Shown: one piece after another, positions 24,419-33,022 of the stretch
How positions within the stretch are numbered: the stretch's first letter is position 1
Layout of the letters: every line of letters starts with the position of its first letter
The notes under the pieces: generated by a model
The model's database searches: none
What the model saw: the letters and a program-made list of their open reading frames with translations, nothing else
What the model was told of the DNA's origin: nothing
Position numbers and translations under genes: made by a program
NCBI RefSeq assembly: GCF_007558825.1
Contig: NZ_VLTK01000005.1
Span: forward strand, 1 to 64,000
DNA length: 64,000 bases
Direction of reading: 5' to 3'
Source: Brevibacterium aurantiacum
Lineage (GTDB): Bacteria > Actinomycetota > Actinomycetes > Actinomycetales > Brevibacteriaceae

Positions 24419-25228
24419 CTTGCCGATGGGTTCGCGCTTCTCGGCCTGGAACTGGTCCTCGGCGCGACCTCGTGCCCAATAGGCTGAGATCGACAGCGCT
24501 TCGCGTGGCACCGCGTGCTCCTTGAAGACTGTCCGGATCGTTTTGATCGTCTCTCGTTCACCGTGGGCGAAGACCTGCGGAGTTCCCTCGGGCCAGTCGA
24601 GGCCGCGAACGGCGGCGATCAGTTCGTCGTCATCGTCGACCCAGACCACGGTGACTCCAGCCGGTGCTTCGGGCAGCAGCCGGTCGGCCTCGTCTGTGAC
24701 AGCGGCGATGACGATGCCTCTCGCCTCGGGGTCCATGGCCTCGAGGGCGGCGCTGACGGCAGGGATCGCAGTGTGGTCGGCGACGAGCAGATGCCACTGG
24801 GCGTCAGGATTCGGCCGGTACTTGCCTCCTGCGCCGACCATGACGATGGTGTCGCCTGTCTGCGCGGTCTTGGCCCAGGGGCCCGCAACGCCCTCATCGC
24901 CGTGGATGACGAAGTCCACGGAGAGCCATTTCTCGTCTTCGCAGATCTCACGCACTGTGTAGGTGCGGTTGCGGGGGAGCTTCTCTGGGGAGTTCTCCCG
25001 CAGGTCCGTCAGATCATACGGCGGTATCAGCCCGTGTGCGGGATCGGCGAACATGAGTTTGACGTATTTGTCCGTCGACTCATTGCTCGAGATCGCGTCG
25101 AAGCCGTCACCGCCGACCTTGATCCGAATCAGATTCGGAGTGATCCTTGTCACCTCCTGCACCGTCATGACGGCCTGTGGGCGGGGTGGTCGAGCTGAGC
25201 GGTCGGGCGTGCTTGGGGTGGTCGACAT
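24410..25228 (-). CDS. Siderophore-interacting protein (ferric-siderophore reductase, SIP family)
   Basis: A 272-residue flavoprotein of the ViuB/SIP family that releases iron from imported ferric siderophores in the cytoplasm. The FAD-binding motif RNRTYTVRE (the family's R-x-Y-T-V/I-R) and HGDEGVAGPWAKTAQTGDTIVMVGAGG occupy the first half. The second half holds LLVADHTAIPAVSAALEAM, VVWVDDDD, VFAHGERETIKTIR and the C-terminal SAYWARGRAEDQFQAEK. ATG 25228 has AGGAAGG six bases upstream. A DtxR/IdeR-type iron box lies 86 bases upstream, so expression should be repressed by iron. Confidence 0.92.
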   Translation of the reverse strand: MSTTPSTPDRSARPPRPQAVMTVQEVTRITPNLIRIKVGGDGFDAISSNESTDKYVKLMFADPAHGLIPPYDLTDLRENSPEKLPRNRTYTVREICEDEKWLSVDFVIHGDEGVAGPWAKTAQTGDTIVMVGAGGKYRPNPDAQWHLLVADHTAIPAVSAALEAMDPEARGIVIAAVTDEADRLLPEAPAGVTVVWVDDDDELIAAVRGLDWPEGTPQVFAHGERETIKTIRTVFKEHAVPREALSISAYWARGRAEDQFQAEKREPIGKID

Positions 25229-25313
25229 CGAGAGCCTTCCTGGGATGTATCAGAGCTTGGCTGTTCGGGTGGGTCGCCGGCGATGGCCGCCGACGTCACC
25301 GACACAAAAAGTG

Positions 25314-25332
25314 TAGTTAGCCTCACCTTAGC
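25314..25332 (-). promoter_or_regulatory. DtxR/IdeR-type iron box
   Basis: On the plus strand TAGTTAGCCTCACCTTAGC; on the minus strand GCTAAGGTGAGGCTAACTA. This matches the 19-bp DtxR/IdeR consensus TWAGGTWAGSCTWACCTWA at most positions. It lies upstream of the siderophore-interacting protein gene, as expected for iron repression. Confidence 0.85.
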
Positions 25333-25353
25333 AAATGGCCGTGTCTGACCGGA

Positions 25354-26673
25354 TCAGACGGCTCTCTGAGACCAGTCCTCACGCAGCCTACGCAGGCCCT
25401 TGAGTGCCTTGGGAGAGTCGATGTATTCGACCTCTGGCAGAGACGAGCTCGGACTCTTGCAGAGGAGCATGTCTTCGGGATCCATGAGCGCTATTCGCTT
25501 TCCATCCTCCTCGAGCCGACTCATCGCCTCGGTGAGCATGCGCCTGGCCACCCCATTGATCTCATTGACCCGGCGCAGGTCGAGGACGAAGGCCTCGACA
25601 TTGGATTCGGGGGCGTCCATTGTGCGGATGACGTTTTCGGCACCGCTCCACTGGATGAGGCCCTGCAGGCTGCAGATGCGCACCATGACGCCCTGAGAAT
25701 CCACGAAGCGCCTGTCACGGCGAATGATGGAGCGGGCAGGCTCGGGGGCGTCCATGATGTGAAGACTCAGCTCGCGCGAGAGAGTCCTGAAGATGTTGGC
25801 TCCGCGAACGCTCGTCCCGTGCTTGTCCAAGCGCGGAGAGAAGGTGGCGATGCCGACCTGTCCGGGCAGTACCCCGAAGACTCCGCCGGAGACTCCGGAC
25901 TTGGCGGGTACACCGACCTCTGTCATCCAGTCACCGGCAGCGTCGTACATGCCACACGACATCATGACGCCGAGCACCTGACGGTTCACGCGAGGTGAGA
26001 GCACCTGCTTGCCGGTGATCGGATTGAGTCCGCCCGCAGCCAGTGTGGCGGCCATGATTCCCAGATCTTTGGTGGTGATGAGGATCGAGCACTGGGCGAT
26101 ATACCCCTGGACCACCTCATCGGGCTGGTCAGTGTAGACACCATATGACCGGAGCATATTGGCGATCGCGACATTGCGGTAGGCCTCACCCCATTCGCCT
26201 TCAGCCACCGAGTCGTCGACACGCAGCTGGCGGCCGGCGAACTCGGACAGTCCGGCCCGCACGATTTCAATCCGTTCGGCCAGTGAGGTTCCCGGTTCGC
26301 CCAGGAGCGAATGGATGACCATGGCACCGGCGTTGATCATCGGGTTGAGCGGTTTGCCGGACATCTTGTCCAGAGAGAGTTCGTTGAAGGCCTCTCCGCT
26401 GGGTTCGACACCGACCATGTCGAGGACTGCGGCCAGCCCTTCCTGCTCGATCGCCAAGCCGTAGATGAAGGGCTTCGACATCGACTGGATGGAGAACTCG
26501 AACTCCGAATCCCCGGAGGTGTATTCGACCCCGTCGAGTGTGGAGATGCAGATGCCCAGCTTCTCGGAGTCGGCCGAGGCCAGATCCGGAATGTAGTCCG
26601 CGTTCGCACCGGACCGGTCTGACCTGTGACGATCGAGCGTCTCGTCCAAGAAGTCAGGGATAGGGGATCGCAT
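25354..26673 (-). CDS. glsA: Glutaminase with C-terminal STAS domain
   Basis: A 439-residue protein. Residues about 15-305 are a serine-dependent beta-lactamase-fold glutaminase with S64-x-x-K67 in FSIQSMSKPF, NPMINAGAMV, and SGVSGGVFGVLPGQVGIA. It hydrolyses L-glutamine to glutamate and ammonia. Residues about 340-425 are a STAS domain (VEAFVLDLRRVNEINGVARRML), known from other actinobacterial glutaminases and probably regulatory. ATG 26673 has AGGAGGTGCA directly upstream. It stands alone, with no gene in the 396 bases upstream. Confidence 0.92.
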   Translation of the reverse strand: MRSPIPDFLDETLDRHRSDRSGANADYIPDLASADSEKLGICISTLDGVEYTSGDSEFEFSIQSMSKPFIYGLAIEQEGLAAVLDMVGVEPSGEAFNELSLDKMSGKPLNPMINAGAMVIHSLLGEPGTSLAERIEIVRAGLSEFAGRQLRVDDSVAEGEWGEAYRNVAIANMLRSYGVYTDQPDEVVQGYIAQCSILITTKDLGIMAATLAAGGLNPITGKQVLSPRVNRQVLGVMMSCGMYDAAGDWMTEVGVPAKSGVSGGVFGVLPGQVGIATFSPRLDKHGTSVRGANIFRTLSRELSLHIMDAPEPARSIIRRDRRFVDSQGVMVRICSLQGLIQWSGAENVIRTMDAPESNVEAFVLDLRRVNEINGVARRMLTEAMSRLEEDGKRIALMDPEDMLLCKSPSSSLPEVEYIDSPKALKGLRRLREDWSQRAV

Positions 26674-27069
26674 TGCACCTCCTGCAGTGTGATGAAGATC
26701 GGGGATGAGATTCGGCTGAGTGTATTGCGGGCCGCCGATGTCCGAGTGCTATTCTCACACACCTCGTGCTGGTGGGGAGTCCAACGCGGGACAGCACAGG
26801 CCCACCACCCGCATCCCCGATATGCCACCGGATCGGGCCAGATGTCCGAGGTGCTTCGTGCTGCCACCGGTCGTGGAGGTCTCAGCGCAGGAGCTGAGCA
26901 CGAGATCCATTCCGTCGGCTGCTTGACCACCTGGGCAGCAGTCGGTTCCGCACAGGCGAAGACAGATCTCGGAGGAGTGGCTGTCTGCTTCTGCTTCCGA
27001 CCCTTGGTTCCAGGGGATATGGACGCCGGCCTCTTCGAACCGAGGACGGATTCTGCGAGAAGGGAATCT
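26674..27069. other. Gene-free stretch upstream of glsA
   Basis: These 396 bases separate glsA from the antitoxin-like gene. Several frames stay open, as is common at this base composition, but none has family similarity, a ribosome binding site or actinobacterial third-position bias that I can defend. The end next to glsA contains its strong ribosome binding site. I see no hairpin, riboswitch or repeat that I can name. Confidence 0.5.
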
Positions 27070-27429
27070 TCAGGGGCGAGTTTCTCCCTCGTCGTTGCGA
27101 CGATTCACATCGGGTCGGTGTTCGCCGGAGGGACGCTGCTCGTCAGTTGGGCGCTGGTTGTCACCAGGGCGCTGATCGCCGGCCGGGCGCTGGCCATCGG
27201 ACTGGTTGTTCTCCGACTTGCCATCGCTGCCGACTGCACGATCGGCGGCGTCTCGGGCCTTCTGGATCTTGTCGGTGTGCTTGCCCTTGGTCAGGGACTC
27301 GGCGACTCCTGCGGCCTTGTCGAGAATCGAATCAGTGGCCTTCTCTCCTTTTTCGGAGTTGAGCTTTTCGCGAATCTTCGGGTCATTGGCCAGGTTCTTG
27401 GCCTTGTTGATGAACTTGTCGAATGGCAT
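27070..27429 (-). CDS. MT0933-like antitoxin-family protein with Arg/Pro-rich tail
   Basis: A 119-residue protein. Residues about 4-75 follow the MT0933/Rv0909 antitoxin pattern (FDKFINKAKNLANDPKIREKL, DSILDKAAGVAESLTKGKHTDKIQKARDAADRAVG), a helical coiled domain. The tail is a degenerate repeat around Q/E-R-P (GQRPAGDQRPGDNQRPTDEQ, then RPSGEHRP), which is disordered. No toxin gene is adjacent, so an antitoxin function is uncertain; related orphan proteins are common in actinobacteria. ATG 27429 has AAGGGCC upstream. It lies 45 bases beyond the start side of the M20 gene's 3' end and may be co-transcribed downstream of it. Confidence 0.65.
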   Translation of the reverse strand: MPFDKFINKAKNLANDPKIREKLNSEKGEKATDSILDKAAGVAESLTKGKHTDKIQKARDAADRAVGSDGKSENNQSDGQRPAGDQRPGDNQRPTDEQRPSGEHRPDVNRRNDEGETRP

Positions 27430-27474
27430 GATGTGGCCCTTCTCAGCAGACGGTCGTGTCACCACCGATCTTAG

Positions 27475-28773
27475 TCACACTGACTGTGCTCCACCTGACC
27501 GCGCAGCCCCACCGGACGCTGCGGGCCCGCCTGCAGGTGCAGCTCCGTCGAGGCGCAGCACAGTCTCGAGCAGGACCTCGATTCCGGGCAGGATGTCATC
27601 GAGTTCGGTGAATTCCTCGGGACAGTGACTGCGGCCATCTTGTGAGGGAACGAAGATCATTCCCACCTGCGTCTTGGCGGCGATGATTCCCGCGTCGTGG
27701 CCGGCACCGGAGAACATTGTGGCCCTGGAATGACCAAGGTCATCGGCCACCTCGGCGATGGTCGAAGTGATCGGTTCGTGCAGGGGCACCGGCGCATCGT
27801 CCGTCGTCCATTCCATCTCCACACGCACACCGCGCTTGTCAGCATTCTCCCCGGCAGCATCGGTGAGCCTGCGCTGTGCCTCATGCAGCCAAGAACCGTC
27901 GGGGCCGCGGAACTCTCCCTCGACGCTGGCATTGGCCGAAACGACGTTCACGGCTTCCGGAGTGAACTGGATCTGACCACTCGTGCCGCGGGTGTTCGTC
28001 CCTGACTCAGCGATCGATTCGACGGCGAGCACCGTGCCGGCAGCGGCACACCCTGCGTCGGCACGGACATCCATCGGGGTCGTGCCTGCATGGTCCTGGC
28101 GGCCGGTGAAGAGCGCCTTGAAGTGGTTGATGCCGGTGATCGTCTCAACGACGCCGATCTGTTTGCCGAGCCGTTCCAGCTCAGGTCCCTGCTCGATGTG
28201 GAGTTCGAGGAAGGCGGTGACCTTCGAGAAGTCGTAGCGCGCGTCTAAGAAGGCTTCCGGGTCGATGCCGGAGTCCGGCAGAGCAGCGGCGAGGCTGCGA
28301 CCGCTGGTGTCTGTGGCGGCCAGGGTTGTGCGGTCGACGAGTCCAGTCATCGCCCGGGAGCCCACGCAGAAGAAGCCGAAGTCGTTGGGCTCCTCGTTGA
28401 AGAAGACCACGACCACGAGGTCATGGTCGAGGCGAACATTGTTCTCCCGCAGCAGCCGCACGACCTCGATGGCACCGAGGACACCGGTGATCCCATCGAA
28501 GCGGCCGCCGCCGTCAACGGTGTCGGTGTGGGATCCGAGCATGATCTCCTGCCCGCCGAGGCGACCGGGAAGAACCCCGATCACGTTTCCTGCCCCGTCG
28601 ACTCGGGTCGCCAGCCCTGCCTGCTTCATCAGGGTGCGGGCATAGTCGCGTCCGGCGATGTCGAACTCGCTCAGCGCCCGCCTCGTCCAACCCGGACGCT
28701 CGGAATCGACGAGGGTTGCGAGTCCGGCGAGTTCTGAGCCGAAACGTTCGCCTACGGGGGTGATCGTGCTCAT
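27475..28773 (-). CDS. M20-family Zn hydrolase (N-carbamoyl-L-amino acid hydrolase / allantoate amidohydrolase type)
   Basis: A 432-residue dinuclear-zinc amidohydrolase. Metal ligands are visible as H82 and D93 (GSHTDTVDGGGRFDG), E127/E128 (FFNEEPNDFG) and the distal His in SQDGRSHCPEEF; ELHIEQGPELE is a subfamily hallmark. The dimerisation domain with RQDHAGTTPMDVRADA lies about 215-330. Members hydrolyse N-carbamoyl amino acids, ureidoglycolate-type compounds or allantoate; the exact substrate is not decided by sequence. The last 20 residues are an Ala/Gly-rich extension. ATG 28773 has AAAGG upstream. NhaA lies upstream on the same strand. Confidence 0.85.
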   Translation of the reverse strand: MSTITPVGERFGSELAGLATLVDSERPGWTRRALSEFDIAGRDYARTLMKQAGLATRVDGAGNVIGVLPGRLGGQEIMLGSHTDTVDGGGRFDGITGVLGAIEVVRLLRENNVRLDHDLVVVVFFNEEPNDFGFFCVGSRAMTGLVDRTTLAATDTSGRSLAAALPDSGIDPEAFLDARYDFSKVTAFLELHIEQGPELERLGKQIGVVETITGINHFKALFTGRQDHAGTTPMDVRADAGCAAAGTVLAVESIAESGTNTRGTSGQIQFTPEAVNVVSANASVEGEFRGPDGSWLHEAQRRLTDAAGENADKRGVRVEMEWTTDDAPVPLHEPITSTIAEVADDLGHSRATMFSGAGHDAGIIAAKTQVGMIFVPSQDGRSHCPEEFTELDDILPGIEVLLETVLRLDGAAPAGGPAASGGAARSGGAQSV

Positions 28774-28797
28774 CGTTGAGCCTTTCTGGTGGTGCCG

Positions 28798-28828
28798 TCA
28801 GTGGTGGTGTGCGGTCCTCAGAGGTGGT
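28798..28828. repeat. Imperfect repeat of the nhaA 3' end
   Basis: TCAGTGGTGGT (28798-28808) and TCAGAGGTGGT (28818-28828) differ at one position. The second contains the nhaA stop on the minus strand (28818-28820). Period 20. Confidence 0.5.
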
Positions 28829-30107
28829 CCACACTCAGGGTAGCGCCCTCAGCCTTGCGGTATCGAGAGTTCCGGCTGCCCAAGATCAGAGTGGCCAACA
28901 CTGCGGCGATGACTGAAGCGCTGAGGACTGCGACCTTCGCATAGTCGTGTTCGGGGGAGCCGGGGATGAAGCTGAGTTCGGCGACGAGGAGGGAGACCGT
29001 GAACCCGATTCCGGCGAGCAGACCGACACCGGCCAGATCCGGCCACCTCAGACTCGGGTCCACGCCCGCCGAGGTGAATCTGGTGACCAGCCACGCCGAT
29101 GCCAGGATCCCCACCGGTTTGCCGACGACCAGGGCCGCGATGATCGCAAAGGTCAACGGCTGGGAGAACGCAGTGGCCAGGCCCTCGAGTCCGCCCACAG
29201 CCACACCCGCGGCGAAGAATGCGAACACGGGCACCGCGAATCCCGCGGACAGTGGCCGCAGGCGGTGTTCGAGCACCTCGGCGAGGTTCGGGCGGTCGTC
29301 GTCATCGGCCTGCCGATCCTGACCACTGCGTCGGCGGCTGGCCAGGGCGGGGATCATGAACCCGAGCAGCACACCGGCAATCGTCGCATGGACACCGGAG
29401 GCGTGCATGAGCGCCCAGGCGATGAGCCCGAGGGGCAGCAGAATCACCCACGCAGCCCGGGCTCGGTCGACGAAGAACGTTCTGAAGCGGGCGGCGATGA
29501 GACCGTAGACGACGATGACCGCGACAGATGCCAGGAGTGGAACGACAGAGATGGTCTCGGTGTAGAAGACGGCGATGATGCCGATAGCCAGCAGGTCATC
29601 GACGGCGGCGAGGGTGAGGAGGAAGATGCGCAGAGCCTTGGGCAGGTGGGAGCCGATGATCGCGAGGATCGCGACAGCGAATGCGATGTCCGTGGCCGTG
29701 GGAATCGCCCATCCGCGCAGCGTCTCCGGGTGGGAGATCAGGAGAACCGTGTAGATCAGGGCAGGGACGATGACGCCGCCGGCTGCGGCGGTGATCGGGA
29801 CGACGGCCGTGCGGAATCTGCGCAGATCTCCGTGGGTGAATTCGGTCTTCAGCTCCACCCCGACGAGGAAGAAGAAGATCGCGAGCAGGCCGTCGGCAGC
29901 CCAGGTTCCCAGGCTCAGCTGCAGGTGCCAGGCGGCGGGGCCGACCTCGACGTCTCTGAGAGCGAAGTATGAGTCCGCGAGGGGAGAGTTCGCCCAGATG
30001 AGGGCCACGACGGCGGCGATGACGAGGAGTCCGCCGCCGACGGTGTCCCTGCGCAGAGAAGCGAATAGGCGCAAGCTGGTGCCAGGTGCTGGAGATGGTG
30101 AAGTCAC
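28818..30107 (-). CDS. nhaA: Na+/H+ antiporter NhaA
   Basis: A 429-residue antiporter with twelve membrane helices. [17 protein letters not shown] is the family signature, ATDIAFA carries the helix IV Asp, and [16 protein letters not shown] carries the paired Asp residues (equivalent to D163-D164 of E. coli NhaA) that bind Na+ and protons. It exports sodium at alkaline pH using the proton gradient. The insert [18 protein letters not shown] about residue 258 is a hydrophilic loop longer than in E. coli. The start is GTG 30107. No nhaR-type regulator is adjacent. Confidence 0.93.
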   Translation of the reverse strand: MTSPSPAPGTSLRLFASLRRDTVGGGLLVIAAVVALIWANSPLADSYFALRDVEVGPAAWHLQLSLGTWAADGLLAIFFFLVGVELKTEFTHGDLRRFRTAVVPITAAAGGVIVPALIYTVLLISHPETLRGWAIPTATDIAFAVAILAIIGSHLPKALRIFLLTLAAVDDLLAIGIIAVFYTETISVVPLLASVAVIVVYGLIAARFRTFFVDRARAAWVILLPLGLIAWALMHASGVHATIAGVLLGFMIPALASRRRSGQDRQADDDDRPNLAEVLEHRLRPLSAGFAVPVFAFFAAGVAVGGLEGLATAFSQPLTFAIIAALVVGKPVGILASAWLVTRFTSAGVDPSLRWPDLAGVGLLAGIGFTVSLLVAELSFIPGSPEHDYAKVAVLSASVIAAVLATLILGSRNSRYRKAEGATLSVDHL

Positions 30108-30442
30108 AGTGAATCCATTTCGTTGCCGGAAGATGTGTTTCTCCGGCCCGAATATGTGCGGGTGATCTGTCAGAGCGGTCAGTGATCGAGCGCCGAGGCG
30201 GTCGTGCTCATGGCGGTCTGCTCAGAAAGTGGGCCGGAGTCGTTCACCGGCCGGAAATGGAGCTGTCCCCGACAGCATCATGCCCCACGAAGTGATATAG
30301 CCGTTGGTGCCCGGGTGTCCCAGGACCCACACCTTCGGTGTGAATACGGCGCCGAGCATTGTGGGAGTCATCACCGTCAGTCTATGCGAAAACAGGTTGC
30401 TCTCGCACATTCATCCATGGCCTGCCTCGAGTCGTCCCCGCC
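30108..30442. other. Gene-free stretch between nhaA and the DUF2993 gene
   Basis: These 335 bases contain the nhaA promoter region and the region beyond the DUF2993 gene, which ends at 30443. A 45-62 codon frame (minus strand, ending 30222) exists, but it has no ribosome binding site at its inner ATG and no recognisable family, so it is not called. I see no clear hairpin. Confidence 0.5.
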
Positions 30443-31171
30443 TCATTTCACTGAGACGCCGGTGCCGTGGAGGCTGATCTCCAGACCGGCATCAGTGGCC
30501 TCGATGTCAGTGAGCTCAAGGCCGACGGGCAGGAAATCGAGGTCGATGACGATGTCTGAGATCGACGAGGTCAGAAACGAAGGGAGCGAGTCGATGTCGA
30601 CCTCGGCTGATCCGAGTCTGATCGACGTGGCGTTGACCACAGCCCGTCGTGACTCAGCCTTCGATTCGATGCCGATGAGCAGATCCTGTCCGAGCAGCGA
30701 GCCTTGGAGGTAGAGCCCGCCGTCGACCGTGGTGAATGCCATGCCCTCGGGCAGCGAGGCGTGTTCGGTGGCCAGAGAGTCGATCGTCGACAACGGAATC
30801 ACCGCGCTCGCCTCAACCGTGCCGATCGGGCGTGAGGTATCGACGGGAACGTCGAAGAGCTTGGCATCGACGTCGGTGAAGTCGACGTTCTCGTACTGCG
30901 CCCGATCAGCAGTGACATGAACGGTGTCGAGAGTCCCCCCGGCCATCTGCGTCAGCACGGGGAAGCCCTCGACGTTCACATCGGCATCGCCGTAGGGCTC
31001 GAGAGAGGCGGCGATCTTCTGTTCGGTGGTGAAGTCGACCACCCGATCGGCGGCGATGAAGCCGACGAGGAGGGTGGCCACGACGATGACCGCGGTGACG
31101 ATGAGCGTCGTCCGGCGAGTTCTCCGTCGAGGTGGTTCGTGCGGGTACTCCAGAGTTCGGGCCGTCGTCAT
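30443..31171 (-). CDS. DUF2993 (LmeA-like) lipid-binding membrane-anchored protein
   Basis: A 242-residue protein with a basic N terminus (PPRRRTRRT), one transmembrane helix (TLIVTAVIVVATLLVGFIAADRV) and an extracytoplasmic DUF2993 domain. The latter shows VNVEGFPVLTQMAGGTLDTVHVTADRA, VDIDSLPSFLTSSISDIVIDLDFLPVGLELTDIEATDAGL and a final ISLHGTGVSV. The domain is a TULIP-like lipid-binding fold; the mycobacterial member LmeA acts in lipomannan elongation in the cell envelope. A similar role here is only an inference. ATG 31171 has GGGAGA nine bases upstream; ATG 31180 has no spacing and is less likely. Confidence 0.82.
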   Translation of the reverse strand: MTTARTLEYPHEPPRRRTRRTTLIVTAVIVVATLLVGFIAADRVVDFTTEQKIAASLEPYGDADVNVEGFPVLTQMAGGTLDTVHVTADRAQYENVDFTDVDAKLFDVPVDTSRPIGTVEASAVIPLSTIDSLATEHASLPEGMAFTTVDGGLYLQGSLLGQDLLIGIESKAESRRAVVNATSIRLGSAEVDIDSLPSFLTSSISDIVIDLDFLPVGLELTDIEATDAGLEISLHGTGVSVK

Positions 31172-31220
31172 GGACCCCATTCTCCCGGACAGCGATAGCC
31201 TGTGTCGTGCCGGGGCCGAC

Positions 31221-31505
31221 TCACGTATCGACAATGACCACGTCGAGGGTTCGCGGACCGTGGCCGCCTTCGACACGTTTGAGTTCGATGTCGGCAGCCT
31301 CCGTGGCCAGAGCTTCATTGCCCATCCGCCTGGCGACCATGGGCTGCTGATGTCCCAGGGGGGCCACGCAGGAGGCCGAGGGTGCGACTGCGACGTCCCA
31401 TTCTGTGCTCGAGAAGGCGCGGGCGTGGGCGGCGATCACGGGTTCGGCTTGGGCAAACTTTCCCGAGTCGATGTGCATCTGACCTCCAATCGGGACCAAG
31501 AGCCG
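31221..31505 (-). pseudogene. Remnant of lutA-type (Fe-S) lactate-utilisation gene
   Basis: About 70 codons on the minus strand match the interior of LutA/YkgE: GGQMHIDSGKFAQAEPVIAAHARAF followed by DVAVAPSASCVA, compared with the family's NSGY...A.....F...E.IV.PSGSCA. The first 45 or so residues and the cysteine-rich C-terminal two-thirds are absent, and the last part of the frame drifts out of the family. The cysteine pair before NSG is also lost. Together with the broken regulator on the other strand this marks a deleted lactate-oxidation locus. Confidence 0.55.
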
Positions 31506-32050
31506 GATCGGTCATCGTCTCCGAACCTGCGGTGGGCCTGTCGCGGGCACTGAGGTTTCACGTCTCGGCCCGGCATATCGTGCCGGCAGACGTGCTGACG
31601 ACGCGCGTCGTCCTCGATTCCGATGCGGTCGCCAGCGCCGCGAAGGCCGTCGTCCAAGACGAGACCGGTCAGAATACGCGGACACCTCAACCGAGCGATG
31701 TCCACCTCCGACGAGCCGGTGAACTCCTGGCCGAGATGCGCGATCCCGGCATCGCCACAGAGCGCTTCCATGATCTCGACGCCAGATTCCATCGTGAACT
31801 GTGTGCCGTGGCAGGAAATCCGGTCACCGACATCATCCTCGCCTCACTGTCGAGCAGCATCCTCGACTATGTCTGCGCGGCTGCCGCCGCCACCGACGAC
31901 CGGTCCTAGGTGCAGGCCGAGCTCACGAGGCAACACGCCGGTCTCCTCGAGGGCATTCTCGCCGGCGATGCCGACCGGGCCCGGCGCGAATGCGCGGCCC
32001 ACATCCACTGGTTCGCCACGACCACAGGCATCGACGCAGCTGATCGCTGA
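31505..32050 (+). pseudogene. Broken LldR/LutR-type FCD regulator
   Basis: The plus-strand frame from about 31505 encodes the effector domain of a GntR/FCD regulator (VGLSRALRFHVSARHIVPADVLTTR, then ERFHDLDARFHRELCAVAGNPV). It is interrupted by TAG at 31907-31909 and continues in the same frame (AELTRQHAGLLEGILAGDADRARREC) to TGA 32048-32050. The stop falls where the family usually has Trp, so TGG to TAG is the simplest explanation. The helix-turn-helix half is missing upstream; the frame runs instead into the lutA remnant. The phrase VGLSRALRFH is typical of lactate regulators LldR. Confidence 0.7.
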
Positions 32051-32087
32051 CCGCAAGATGCGACCACCTGACCTTAGGATTGGCACC

Positions 32088-33008
32088 ATGAACTCGCAGC
32101 GCACGAAGAACATCAGGACCGTCTCCTCCCGCCTCAACTCATTCCACTCGGCCATGTACTTCTCCGAGACCGTGGGCCGGGAATATGCCAAGCACGGACT
32201 CGAACCCGGGGTCGAAGGGAATCTGGTGGCACGATCTGCCCCGATGGGTCGTGTGAACGCCGGCGTCATCAGCGCCGCCTACTACAACTACTCACATTCC
32301 TATCTCTCAACCCAGTTCCCGAAACTGTGGGACAAGGTCTCTCCCGAGACCATGGTGCAGGTGCGCTTCGATGCAGTGTCAGCCTTCATGGCCGAGCTCT
32401 TCGACGCTCGCGAGGACATCGCACTGCTCACCGAGGCGGCCACGGAGCTGGCCACGGCCATGGCCCCGGTGCTGGCGAACATGGATTTCTCGGGCCGGGC
32501 ACTGGCCCAGGCTACGACAGACGCACTGGCCGCCCATCAGCCGAAGACCGCATTCGAGCAGCTGTGGAACGTGGCCACCATCGCCAGGGAATTCCGCGGC
32601 GACGGTCACGTCGCCTCGCTCGTGACTGCGGGTGTTCCAGGCATCGACGCACTTATGCTCGACGTTGCCACAGGTGCCTCCTTCAAACCGCGTGCGGCGC
32701 AGAAGACCCGCGGGTACACCGATGAGGAATGGAAGGCTGCGCAGGCGCGCCTGGCCGAAGCCGGTCTCCTCACCGTCGGTGAAGACGAACGCGGCTTCGA
32801 CCTGCCTGCCATCACCGATGCAGGACGTGACCTGAAGGAACAGGTCGAGCAGCTCACCGACGGCACCGTGGCCGCCGCCTGGTCAGCATTGACCGACGAG
32901 GAGATCGAGGCACTCGTGTCTCCCAGCCGCAGTCTGATCAAGGTGCTGGCGCAGTCAGGAGCCTTCCCATCCTCGGTCTTCGCCCAGCCGGCGAAGAAGA
33001 CCAGCTGA
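32088..33008 (+). CDS. SCO6745-family protein
   Basis: A 306-residue cytoplasmic protein of the actinobacterial SCO6745 family (FHSAMYFSETVGREYAKHGLEPG ... SAPMGRVNAGVISAAYYNYSHSYLS ... LWDKVSPETMVQVRFDAV). The C-terminal half looks like a MarR-like winged helix (DEEWKAAQARLAEAGLLTVGEDERGFDLPAITDAG). Function is unknown. ATG 32088 has TAGGA nine bases upstream. It converges on the SulP gene; the two stop codons sit symmetrically within a 20-base palindrome. Confidence 0.78.
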   Translation: MNSQRTKNIRTVSSRLNSFHSAMYFSETVGREYAKHGLEPGVEGNLVARSAPMGRVNAGVISAAYYNYSHSYLSTQFPKLWDKVSPETMVQVRFDAVSAFMAELFDAREDIALLTEAATELATAMAPVLANMDFSGRALAQATTDALAAHQPKTAFEQLWNVATIAREFRGDGHVASLVTAGVPGIDALMLDVATGASFKPRAAQKTRGYTDEEWKAAQARLAEAGLLTVGEDERGFDLPAITDAGRDLKEQVEQLTDGTVAAAWSALTDEEIEALVSPSRSLIKVLAQSGAFPSSVFAQPAKKTS

Positions 33009-33022
33009 GGCGCGCCTCAGCT
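33003..33022. terminator. Palindrome between convergent SCO6745 and SulP genes
   Basis: A perfect 20-base palindrome (AGCTGAGGCG/CGCCTCAGCT) whose two halves hold the TGA stops of both genes. It may act as a short bidirectional terminator, although there is no loop or T run. Confidence 0.4.

Noticed and set aside
26674..27069. Possible riboswitch upstream of glutaminase
   Set aside because: I could not find conserved pairing or motifs of any known glutamine-related RNA; a covariance model search would be decisive.
27070..27429. Toxin-antitoxin pair
   Set aside because: Only the antitoxin-like protein is present; neighbours are an M20 hydrolase and glutaminase, with no toxin-like small gene.
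26626..27474. 282-codon plus-strand frame covering the gap upstream of glsA
   Set aside because: Its second half is antisense to the MT0933-like gene and its first half lacks a ribosome binding site and family similarity.
28947..29972. 341-codon plus-strand frame opposite nhaA
   Set aside because: Very Asp/Glu/Arg-rich, typical of the antisense of a hydrophobic gene; no homology.
30222..30410. 62-codon minus-strand frame between nhaA and the DUF2993 gene
   Set aside because: No ribosome binding site at either ATG and no recognisable family. I could not support it as a gene.
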